NCBI RefSeq assembly: GCF_001509485.1
Contig: NZ_LLZI01000146.1
Span: 15,086 to 79,085 of the forward strand
Length of the DNA stretch: 64,000 bases
Direction: 5' to 3'
From: Streptomyces sp. NRRL F-4489
GTDB taxonomy: Bacteria; Actinomycetota; Actinomycetes; Streptomycetales; Streptomycetaceae
Below are positions 1 to 8,609 of this stretch, one piece after another; the stretch's first letter is position 1; every line of letters starts with the position of its first letter. Position numbers and translations under genes: made by a program. Under the pieces are notes generated by a model. The model was not told where the DNA came from and did no database searches. It was given only the letters and a program-made list of their open reading frames with translations.

Positions 1-1575
<1,575 letters not shown>

Positions 1576-2676
1576 ATGACGTCCATGAGCGAAGGTGCGG
1601 TGCTGCACCTCAAGGGGAGGGTCCTCGTCGGACCGCACGACGTCCGCGACGAGCTGTGGGTCGTCGGCGGCCGGGTCACCTTCGAGCGCCCGGCCCTGGC
1701 ACGCGATGCCACGACGGTCACCGGCTGGATCCTGCCGGGCCTGGTCGACGCCCACTGCCACGTCGGCCTCGACGCGCACGGCCCGGTGGACGCCGCCACC
1801 AGCGAGAAGCAGGCGCTCACCGACCGCGACGCCGGCACCCTGCTGATCCGGGACGCCGGCTCGCCCTCGGACACCCGCTGGATCGACGACCGCGCCGACC
1901 TGCCGCGGATCATCCGGGCCGGCCGCCATATCGCCCGCACCAGGCGCTACATCCGCAACTACGCGCACGAGATCGAGCCGGCCGACCTCGTCGCCTACGT
2001 CGCCCAGGAGGCCCGCCGCGGCGACGGCTGGGTCAAGCTCGTCGGCGACTGGATCGACCGCTCGGTCGGAGACCTGGCCGCCTGCTGGCCGCCCGGCGAG
2101 GTGGCCGCCGCGATCGCCGAGGCGCACCGGCTCGGCGCCCGGGTCACCGCCCACTGCTTCGCCGAGGAGACCCTCGCGCCGCTGGTCGAGGCCGGGATCG
2201 ACTGCATCGAGCACGCCACCGGCCTGACCGAGGACACCATCCCGCTCTTCGCCGAGCGGCAGGTGGCCATCGTCCCCACGCTCGTCAACATCGCCACCTT
2301 CCCGGACCTCGCGGCCGGCGGCGAGGCGAAGTTCCCGCGCTGGGCGGACCATATGCGCCGGCTGCACGCCCGCCGCTACGACACCGTGCGGGCCGCCTAC
2401 GACGCCGGCGTCCCGATCTACGCGGGCACCGACGCCGGCGGCTCGCTGCCGCACGGACTGGTCGCCGACGAGGTCGCCGAACTGATGAAGGCCGGCCTGC
2501 CCGCCGAGGCGGCGCTGTCCGCGACGACCTGGGGCGCCCGCGAATGGCTCGGCCGCCCCGGCCTCACCGAGGGCGCCCCCGCCGACCTCGTCGTCTACGA
2601 GGCCGATCCGCGCGCCGATGTCCGCGTGCTGGCGGCGCCGCGGCTGGTGGTGCTGCGGGGGCGGGTCGTGGGGTGA
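1576..2676 (+). CDS. Amidohydrolase family protein (imidazolonepropionase-like)
   Basis: Metal-dependent hydrolase of 366 aa. The first metal motif is GLVDAHCHVG (about residue 58), followed by a lysine in GWVKLVGD, a histidine in VTAHCFAEE, another in CIEHATGL, and the aspartate in IYAGTDAGGSLPHG. The C-terminal strand GAPADLVVYEADPRADV is typical of the composite beta-sandwich. The substrate cannot be told from sequence. No Shine-Dalgarno is present; a TACAGT six bases upstream suggests a leaderless mRNA starting at the ATG. A second in-frame ATG lies at 1585. Confidence 0.85.
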   Translation: MTSMSEGAVLHLKGRVLVGPHDVRDELWVVGGRVTFERPALARDATTVTGWILPGLVDAHCHVGLDAHGPVDAATSEKQALTDRDAGTLLIRDAGSPSDTRWIDDRADLPRIIRAGRHIARTRRYIRNYAHEIEPADLVAYVAQEARRGDGWVKLVGDWIDRSVGDLAACWPPGEVAAAIAEAHRLGARVTAHCFAEETLAPLVEAGIDCIEHATGLTEDTIPLFAERQVAIVPTLVNIATFPDLAAGGEAKFPRWADHMRRLHARRYDTVRAAYDAGVPIYAGTDAGGSLPHGLVADEVAELMKAGLPAEAALSATTWGAREWLGRPGLTEGAPADLVVYEADPRADVRVLAAPRLVVLRGRVVG

Positions 2677-2683
2677 CCTCGCG

Positions 2684-2704
2684 GCCCGGCCGGGTCTGCC
2701 GGGC
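2684..2704 (+). terminator. Weak hairpin after the amidohydrolase
   Basis: GCCCGGC at 2684-2690 pairs with GCCGGGC at 2698-2704 across a seven-base loop, eight bases after the stop codon. There is no T-run, as is usual in this GC-rich genus. Confidence 0.4.
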
Positions 2705-2929
2705 CCGCCCCGCCCCCGTACGGACGTGGCGGAAAAACACCCCTGTGACGGACGAGCCGGAGCGATTCGAATAAAGCGCCGGAAACCACCCTTTGGAGTG
2801 AACTCACCTCGGGTGGCCGCCCGTTCACCCATTGTGCGTACACGATGTGCGGGTCGAGGCCGTCGGTCCGCGTGATGTCCCCCATTGGCGCGGCCGGCGG
2901 CTCCATCTCACCGTGGGGGTTCCACACAC

Positions 2930-3943
2930 GTGTCCACCAGTTCCGCCGGCACCACCGGCATGACCGGACGGATCGGCGCCGCCCTGGCCGCCGCCGTCCT
3001 GACGGCCGGTCCCGCCGTCGTCCTCGCCGCCGCACCCGCCGCGTACGCCGCCGACGCCAACGACGGCCGTACGCACGGCACTTCGGGAGCGGTGGTGCTG
3101 CGCACCGCCCTGGACGTCGGCCTGCTCGACAAGACCCTGGACGTCCCCGTCCGGGCCGTCCTCAACGAGGTCCACGCCCCGGCCTCCGCGCAGAAGACCG
3201 CGCTCACCGTCCGCCTGGACGGCATCGACGGCGGACGCCCGGTCAGCCTGCTGCGCGCCGACGCCGCCACCGCCCGGGCCACCGCCGACCGGCACACCAC
3301 CGAGGGCTACGCCAACCTCGTCCGGGCCACCGTCCGGCTGCCCGGCCTCCCGGGCACCCCGCTGGCCCAGGTCCAGCAGGCCACCGCCCGCGCCGTGTGC
3401 ACCGCCGGGCAGCGCCCGCGCGCCGAGGCCCAGGTGCTCGGCGACGTCGTGGTGCTGGGCAAGCGCGTGGCGCTGCGCGCGGGCGGCACCACCGAGGTCA
3501 AGGTCCCCGGCGTCGGCGACGTCCGGCTCGACCTCTCGCAGCACAGCACCACCGCCACCGGCGCCGCCGCCACCGCGCTGCGCCTGCGGGTCTCGGTCAA
3601 CCCGCTGAAGCTCAACGTCGCGGAGGTGCACGGCGAGGTCACCCTCGTCCAGGCCACCTGCACCGCACCGCACGGCGGCACCCCGGCCCCCGGCACGCCG
3701 AGCCCGTCGCACTCCCCGGCCCCGCCGCACCGGCCCGGCTCGGGCGGCCAGAGCGGCGGCACCCAGGTGAACGACCACGGCGGCGGCCCGCGCCCGGCCA
3801 CCGACCAGCACCTGGCCGAGACCGGCGGCAGTTCCGCCACGCCGTATCTGGCCGGGGGCGCCGCCCTGCTGGTCGCCGGGGGCGCGGGGGCGCTGGGGTA
3901 CGCCCGGCACCGCCGTAACGCCGCCGCGAACGGCCGCGGCTGA
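2930..3943 (+). CDS. SCO1860-family LAETG-anchored secreted protein
   Basis: A 337-aa exported protein. After a GTG start come an Ala-rich signal peptide ending near AAYAADAN, a soluble domain of about 220 residues with conserved cysteines (AVCTAGQRPR, VQATCTAP), a Pro/Ser/His-rich spacer, then the sorting signal LAETGGSS followed by a hydrophobic helix and a basic tail (RHRRNAAANGRG). LAXTG is the preferred substrate motif of class E sortases, so covalent attachment to peptidoglycan is expected. The alternative start is the ATG ten codons later, which would also leave a full signal peptide. The function of the soluble domain is unknown. Confidence 0.85.
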   Translation: MSTSSAGTTGMTGRIGAALAAAVLTAGPAVVLAAAPAAYAADANDGRTHGTSGAVVLRTALDVGLLDKTLDVPVRAVLNEVHAPASAQKTALTVRLDGIDGGRPVSLLRADAATARATADRHTTEGYANLVRATVRLPGLPGTPLAQVQQATARAVCTAGQRPRAEAQVLGDVVVLGKRVALRAGGTTEVKVPGVGDVRLDLSQHSTTATGAAATALRLRVSVNPLKLNVAEVHGEVTLVQATCTAPHGGTPAPGTPSPSHSPAPPHRPGSGGQSGGTQVNDHGGGPRPATDQHLAETGGSSATPYLAGGAALLVAGGAGALGYARHRRNAAANGRG

Positions 3944-3952
3944 CGGTCCGTC

Positions 3953-4031
3953 CTGGGGTGTGCCCGGTGCCGCTCGGCCGTACGGCACACCCCAGCCCGC
4001 CGGCCCCGGCGTACGCCCCGGGGCCGGCGGG
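3953..4031. terminator. Tandem bidirectional terminator hairpins
   Basis: Two perfect hairpins lie between convergent genes. The first has a 12-bp stem, CTGGGGTGTGCC (3953-3964) with its complement at 3984-3995. The second has a 14-bp stem, CCCGCCGGCCCCGG (3996-4009) with its complement at 4018-4031. Together they should end transcription from both the LAETG gene and the cobalamin operon. Confidence 0.8.
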
Positions 4032-4048
4032 GTCTGTCCTACGGGCCC

Positions 4049-5131
4049 CTAGCGTTCGCCCGCCCCCGCCAGCACCTCCGCCAGCGCGGCCGTGAAGCGG
4101 TCCGTCGTCGCCCGGTCCCGGACGGCCAGGCGGAGCCAGTCCGGGCCGAGGCCCGGGAAGGTGTCGCCGCGGCGGACCGCGAAGCCGCGGGCCCGGAGGG
4201 CGGCGCGGACCGCCGCCGCGCCGGGCAGGTGGACGAGCACGAACGGGCCCGCCGCCGGGCCGGCCACCGCCACCTCCGGGAAGGCCGCCAGCCGGGCCAG
4301 CAGATGGGCCCGGTCGGCGGCGATCTCCTCGGCCGCGGCGGCCGCCTCGGCCAGCGCCGCCGGCCCGCAGCACGCCTCCGCGGCGGCCAGCGCGGGACTG
4401 GACACCGGCCACAGCGGCTGCGCCCGCTCCAGCGCGGCCACGGTCTCCTCGCCGGCCAGTACGTAGCCGATCCGCAGCCCCGCCAGCCCCCAGGTCTTGG
4501 TGAGGCTGCGCAGCACCACCAGCCCCGGCAGCTCACCGGCCCGCCCGGCCAGCGACTCGCGCTCCCCGGGCACCGCGTCCATGAACGCCTCGTCCACCAC
4601 CAGCGTGCGGCCCGGCCGCGCCAGCGCCGCCACCGCGCCCGCCGGATGCAGTACCGACGTGGGGTTGGTGGGGTTGCCGACGACCACCAGATCCGCGTCG
4701 TCCGGCACCGCCGCCGGGTCCAGCCGGAAGCCGTCCCCTTCGGTCAGCAGCACCCGCCCGACGTCGTACCCGGCGTCCCGCAGCGCCGCCTCCGGCTCGG
4801 TGAACTGCGGGTGCACCACCACCGGCCGCCGGGCCCGGACCGCCCGCGCCAGCAGCACGAACGCCTCCGCGGCGCCCGCCGTCAGCAGCACCCGCCCCTC
4901 GGGCAGCCCGTGCCGGACGGCCACCGCCCGGCGCGCCGCCCGGCCGTCCGGATACGCCGCGAGCCCGTCCAGCGACGCGGCGATCCGGGCCTTGAGCCAG
5001 GCCGGCGGCGTGCCCGTCCGGACGTTGACCGCCAGGTCCGTCAGCTCCGCCGGATCCGCGCCGCGCACCTCGGCGTCCCCGTGGTGCCGCAGATCCGGCT
5101 CCGGTACCCGCACCGTCCCCGTTCCGCTCAT
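4049..5131 (-). CDS. cobC: CobC-type PLP aminotransferase (threonine-phosphate decarboxylase-like)
   Basis: Fold-type I PLP enzyme of 360 aa, expected to supply the aminopropanol side chain of cobalamin by decarboxylating threonine phosphate. The fold is seen in LTAGAAEAFVLLAR, VVVGNPTNPTSVLHP, LVVDEAFMDAVPG and the PLP lysine in VLRSLTKTWGLAGLRIGYVLAG. It is the last gene of the leftward cob operon. Its ATG overlaps the TGA of the preceding gene (ATGA), indicating translational coupling. Histidinol-phosphate aminotransferases are close relatives, but the cob context favours CobC. Confidence 0.85.
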   Translation of the reverse strand: MSGTGTVRVPEPDLRHHGDAEVRGADPAELTDLAVNVRTGTPPAWLKARIAASLDGLAAYPDGRAARRAVAVRHGLPEGRVLLTAGAAEAFVLLARAVRARRPVVVHPQFTEPEAALRDAGYDVGRVLLTEGDGFRLDPAAVPDDADLVVVGNPTNPTSVLHPAGAVAALARPGRTLVVDEAFMDAVPGERESLAGRAGELPGLVVLRSLTKTWGLAGLRIGYVLAGEETVAALERAQPLWPVSSPALAAAEACCGPAALAEAAAAAEEIAADRAHLLARLAAFPEVAVAGPAAGPFVLVHLPGAAAVRAALRARGFAVRRGDTFPGLGPDWLRLAVRDRATTDRFTAALAEVLAGAGER

Positions 5132-6558
5132 GCCCGCTCCCCGGCCGCCACCGGCGCCGCCACCGACCGGTAGCGCTCCCAGACCACCTCGGCCAGCTCC
5201 GGCGCCGCCCCGACCGGTTCGGCGACCCCCACCTCGGCGTCCGGGTGGGCCGCCGCCCAGCCCTCGGCCTGCATGCGCAGCCGCTCCAGCAGGTCGCCGG
5301 CGAAGAAGAAGTACGGCAGCACGACCGTCCGGGCCGGGCCGGGCGCGCCGGGCGCCGCGGCGGCCAGTATCCGGCACCGGTCCAGCCCGGCCGGTACGTC
5401 CGGCGCGGCCAGCGTCACGAACGCGGTCTCCACCGCGGCGAACCCGCGCCCCTCCCACAACAGCCGCGCCGCGCGGGCCACTTCGGCGTTGGCGTGCGGA
5501 TCGGCCGCGCCCCGCCCGACCAGCAGCACGGTGGTCCGCGCCCGGTCGCCGGGCCGCCGGGCGCCGCCGCCCAGCGCCTCGTCCAGCCGCCGCTCCAGCA
5601 CCGCCAGCAGCCGCGGATCGGGGCCCGGTTCGGGCGCGCAGCGCGCGGTCAGGCCCGGGTGCGCCGCGGTGGCCGCGGCCAGCGCGTCCGGCAGGGCCTC
5701 CGGCAGCGGGCCGGCCGGCGCGAGCAGCAGCGGTACGGCGACGAGGCGGTCCGCGCCGCGCGCGGCCAGTTCACCGACCGCGCCGGACAGCGGCAGCGGC
5801 GACGCCGGGGCGCCGAAGAACCCGCCGGCCACCGGCACGTCGGGGTGCCGTTCGGCGAGCCGGCGCACCAGCGCGCGCACGGCGTCCGCGGCCCCTTCGT
5901 GACGGGTGCCGTGGCCGGCGACGAGCAGTGCGGGAGGGGAGGTCACGATGTCTCCTAGGGGACCGGTGATGTCGCTGCCGGCGGCCGGGCCGCCGGTATG
6001 GGCCGCCCGCCGCCGGGCCGCGCCGGGGCGCGGCGGGCCGGGGGAGGGGACGACGATAGCGGCACCCGCCGCGGGGAGTGCGGGCGCGCCCGCCGTACCG
6101 GAGGTAAGGGCGGCGGCGTCCGGCCTGTCCGGTTCCGCCGGGGCCGCCAGCGCGCAGGTCGCCGCGCCCGGCCGCCCCGGCGGCGCGGAGACCCGCTTGC
6201 CGGCGACCAGCCGCGCGCCCGGCCCGGCGGCCAGCAGCGCGGCCGCCTCCGCGACGCTCGGGGTGCCCACCGCGGCCCGGACGGCGGCGGACGGCGCCGG
6301 GACCCGTACGGCCGCCAGCCGCCCGGCCGGGTACGCCCACAGCGGCACCCCCAACTCCCGTGCGGCGCCCAGGAGTCCGGGCTCACCGGCCTTCGCGGCG
6401 ACGGTGGCCAGCCCGGCCAGCGCACCGGGCTCCGCGCCCGCCGCCGCCAGCGCCGCGGCGATCAGCTCGACCACCTCCGCCGCCGGCACCCCGCGGCGCG
6501 CGCCCACCCCCGCGACCAGCGCCGCCGGGCTCACCGGGCCGGCCGGCTCACCGGGCAC
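5128..6558 (-). CDS. CobE/CbiG-C domain fused to CbiX-type sirohydrochlorin chelatase
   Basis: A single 476-aa frame with two domains. Residues 1 to about 130 resemble CobE/CbiG C-terminal proteins (VSPAALVAGVGARRGVPAAEVVELI and LATVAAKAGEPGLLGAARELG). A low-complexity Ala/Pro linker follows. Residues 205 to 476 are a CbiX chelatase, with LLVAGHGTRHEGAADAV, then LLVGRGAADPHANAEVARA and VVLPYFFFAGDLLERL in the second half. A GTG at 5946 with AGGAGA eight bases upstream lies exactly where CbiX starts, so CbiX may also or only be made separately. The start shown is a GTG overlapping cobB by 11 bases. Confidence 0.8.
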   Translation of the reverse strand: MPGEPAGPVSPAALVAGVGARRGVPAAEVVELIAAALAAAGAEPGALAGLATVAAKAGEPGLLGAARELGVPLWAYPAGRLAAVRVPAPSAAVRAAVGTPSVAEAAALLAAGPGARLVAGKRVSAPPGRPGAATCALAAPAEPDRPDAAALTSGTAGAPALPAAGAAIVVPSPGPPRPGAARRRAAHTGGPAAGSDITGPLGDIVTSPPALLVAGHGTRHEGAADAVRALVRRLAERHPDVPVAGGFFGAPASPLPLSGAVGELAARGADRLVAVPLLLAPAGPLPEALPDALAAATAAHPGLTARCAPEPGPDPRLLAVLERRLDEALGGGARRPGDRARTTVLLVGRGAADPHANAEVARAARLLWEGRGFAAVETAFVTLAAPDVPAGLDRCRILAAAAPGAPGPARTVVLPYFFFAGDLLERLRMQAEGWAAAHPDAEVGVAEPVGAAPELAEVVWERYRSVAAPVAAGERA

Positions 6559-7942
6559 CGCCCCCGGCCGGCTCCGGCCGCCGGGCCGCGCCGGCCACCA
6601 GCCGGGCCGCCGCGGACGGCTCCGCCGCCCAGTGCAGATGCAGATACGAGGCGTGCACCCCGCCGGACACGAAGCCCTCCACCCCGCGCCGGGGGTGCGT
6701 CACGCCCCACGCCGGGGACGGACCCGCGCCCGGCTCCAGCACGGTCCGGTGGAACTCGTGGCCGCGCACCCGGGTCCCGGCCGCCGCCAGCGCGTTGTCC
6801 GCCAGCGCCACCGCCTCGCGGTAGCCCAGCGTCAGCCGCTCGGTCATCCGGCCGTCGGCGGGCAGCACCCCGCACATCGGCTTCCCGTCCAGCGAACGGG
6901 ACAGGTACAGCAGCCCGGCGCACTCGGCGGACACCGGCGCCCCGGACGCCGCCAGCCGGGCCACCTCGGCCCGCAGCGGCGCGTTCGCCGACAGCTCCGG
7001 CGCGTACACCTCGGGGAAACCGCCGCCGATCACCAGCCCGCGGGTCCCGGCCGGCAGCCGCTCGTCGCGCAGCGGATCGAACGGCACCACCTCGGCGCCC
7101 GCCGCGGCCAGCAGCTCGGCGTGCTCGGCGTAGGTGAAGGTGAACGCGGGCCCGCCGGCCACCGCCACCACCGGCCGCCCGCCGCCCCCGGCCGCCGGCG
7201 CCACCGCCGCGGCGGGGTCCCACGGCCGGTCCGGCAGCTCCGGCACGCTCCGGGCCAGCGCCAGCAGCGCTTCCAGATCGCACCCCTCGCGCACCCGCGC
7301 GGCCAGCGCCCGTACGGACTCCAGGGCCTCGGCGCGGCGTTCGGCGACCGGCACCAGGCCCAGGTGCCGGGACGGGGTCCGGGCCAGCTCCGTACGGCGC
7401 AGCGCGCCGAGGACCGGCACCCCGGAGGACTCCATGGCGTCCCGCAGCAGCTCCTCGTGGCGGTCCGAGCCGACCTTGTTGAGGATCACCCCGGCCAGCC
7501 GGACCTCCGGGTCCCAGGAGGCGAAGCCGTGCACCAGCGCGGCCACCGACCGGGACTGCGAGGAGGCGTCCACCACGAGCACCACCGGTGCCCGCAGCAG
7601 CTTCGCCACCTGCGCCGTGGAGGCCAGTTCGCCGCGCCCGGAGGCGCCGTCGAACAGCCCCATCACGCCCTCGACCAGCGCCAGGTCCGCGCCCGCCGCC
7701 CCGTGCAGGAACAGCGGCGCGATCCGCTCCGGACCGCACAGGAAGGCGTCCAGATTGCGGCCCGGCCGGCCGGTGGCCAGCGCGTGGTAGCCGGGGTCGA
7801 TGTAGTCCGGCCCCACCTTGTGCGGCGAGACCGTAAGGCCCGCCTCGGCGAACGCCGCCATCAGGCCGGTCGCCACCGTGGTCTTCCCCGCGCCGGACGA
7901 CGGCGCGGCGATCACCAGCCGGGGCACCCCACCCGTGCTCAT
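6548..7942 (-). CDS. cobB: Cobyrinate / hydrogenobyrinate a,c-diamide synthase
   Basis: Glutamine- and ATP-dependent amidase (464 aa) that amidates the a and c carboxylates of the corrin ring. The N-terminal ATPase has the P-loop APSSGAGKTTVATGL at residue 12 and KVGPDYIDPGYH. The C-terminal class-I amidotransferase-like domain has IGGGFPEVYAPELS and the catalytic cysteine in SAECAGLLYLSR, with the late histidine in GHEFHRT. It lies in the leftward cob operon, separated from cobO by a 67-base spacer made of short GTTCACC repeats, and overlaps the next gene by 11 bases. Confidence 0.93.
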   Translation of the reverse strand: MSTGGVPRLVIAAPSSGAGKTTVATGLMAAFAEAGLTVSPHKVGPDYIDPGYHALATGRPGRNLDAFLCGPERIAPLFLHGAAGADLALVEGVMGLFDGASGRGELASTAQVAKLLRAPVVLVVDASSQSRSVAALVHGFASWDPEVRLAGVILNKVGSDRHEELLRDAMESSGVPVLGALRRTELARTPSRHLGLVPVAERRAEALESVRALAARVREGCDLEALLALARSVPELPDRPWDPAAAVAPAAGGGGRPVVAVAGGPAFTFTYAEHAELLAAAGAEVVPFDPLRDERLPAGTRGLVIGGGFPEVYAPELSANAPLRAEVARLAASGAPVSAECAGLLYLSRSLDGKPMCGVLPADGRMTERLTLGYREAVALADNALAAAGTRVRGHEFHRTVLEPGAGPSPAWGVTHPRRGVEGFVSGGVHASYLHLHWAAEPSAAARLVAGAARRPEPAGGGAR

Positions 7943-7956
7943 CGCGCGCTCTTCCC

Positions 7957-8011
7957 GTTCACCATCCGCCGTTCACCATCCGCCGTTCACCTGCCGCCGT
8001 TCCCGCCGTTC
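7957..8011 (+). repeat. Tandem 14-bp GTTCACC-type repeats between cobO and cobB
   Basis: GTTCACCATCCGCC occurs at 7957-7970 and again at 7971-7984. A third degenerate copy (GTTCACCTGCCGCC) follows at 7985-7998, and a last GTTCACC begins at 8008 and runs into the cobO stop. The heptamer equals the PHO-box core, but the period is 14 rather than 11. Confidence 0.75.
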
Positions 8012-8609
8012 ACCACTCGATGCCCCGCTGGCCCTTCTGGCCCGCGTCCATCGGGTGCTTGACCTTCGTCATGTCCGTCACCAGGTCCGCGTAGTCCAGC
8101 AGCGGCTGCGGCGCGCCGCGCCCGGTGATGACCACGTGCTGCGCCCCGGGGCGGTCCCGCAGCACCGCGACGACCTCCTCGGCGTCCACCCAGCCCCACT
8201 TCAGCGGGTACGCGAACTCGTCCAGCACCAGCAGCTTGTACGTCTCCGCGGCCAGATCCCGCTTGACCTGCTCCCAGCCCTCCCGGGCCGCCTCCTCGTT
8301 GCTGAACTGCGAGTCGCGCTGCACCCAGGACCAGCCCTCGCCCATCTTGTGCCAGTCGACCGTGCCGCCCTCCCCGGAGGCGCCGAGCACCTTCAGCGCG
8401 CGCTCCTCGCCGACCTTCCACTTCGCCGACTTCACGAACTGGAACACCCCGACCGGCCAGCCCTGGTTCCAGGCGCGCAGCGCCAGACCGAAGGCGGCGG
8501 TCGACTTGCCCTTGCCCTCGCCGGTGTGCACCAGCACCAGCGGGCGGTTGCGGCGCTGGCGGGTGGTGAGCCCGTCGTCCGGTACGACGCTCGGCTGTCC
8601 CTGCGGCAT
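8010..8609 (-). CDS. cobO: Corrinoid adenosyltransferase CobO/BtuR
   Basis: ATP:cob(I)alamin-type adenosyltransferase (199 aa) that attaches the 5'-deoxyadenosyl ligand to the corrin cobalt. The P-loop-like motif GEGKGKSTAAFGLALRA is at about residue 30, with FQFVKSAKW, LLVLDEFAYPLKWGWVD and VVITGRGAPQPLLDYADLVTDM, all typical of the CobA/CobO/BtuR family. Its ATG shares one base with the TAA of the upstream chelatase gene, so the two are translationally coupled. The length matches the family. Confidence 0.95.
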   Translation of the reverse strand: MPQGQPSVVPDDGLTTRQRRNRPLVLVHTGEGKGKSTAAFGLALRAWNQGWPVGVFQFVKSAKWKVGEERALKVLGASGEGGTVDWHKMGEGWSWVQRDSQFSNEEAAREGWEQVKRDLAAETYKLLVLDEFAYPLKWGWVDAEEVVAVLRDRPGAQHVVITGRGAPQPLLDYADLVTDMTKVKHPMDAGQKGQRGIEW

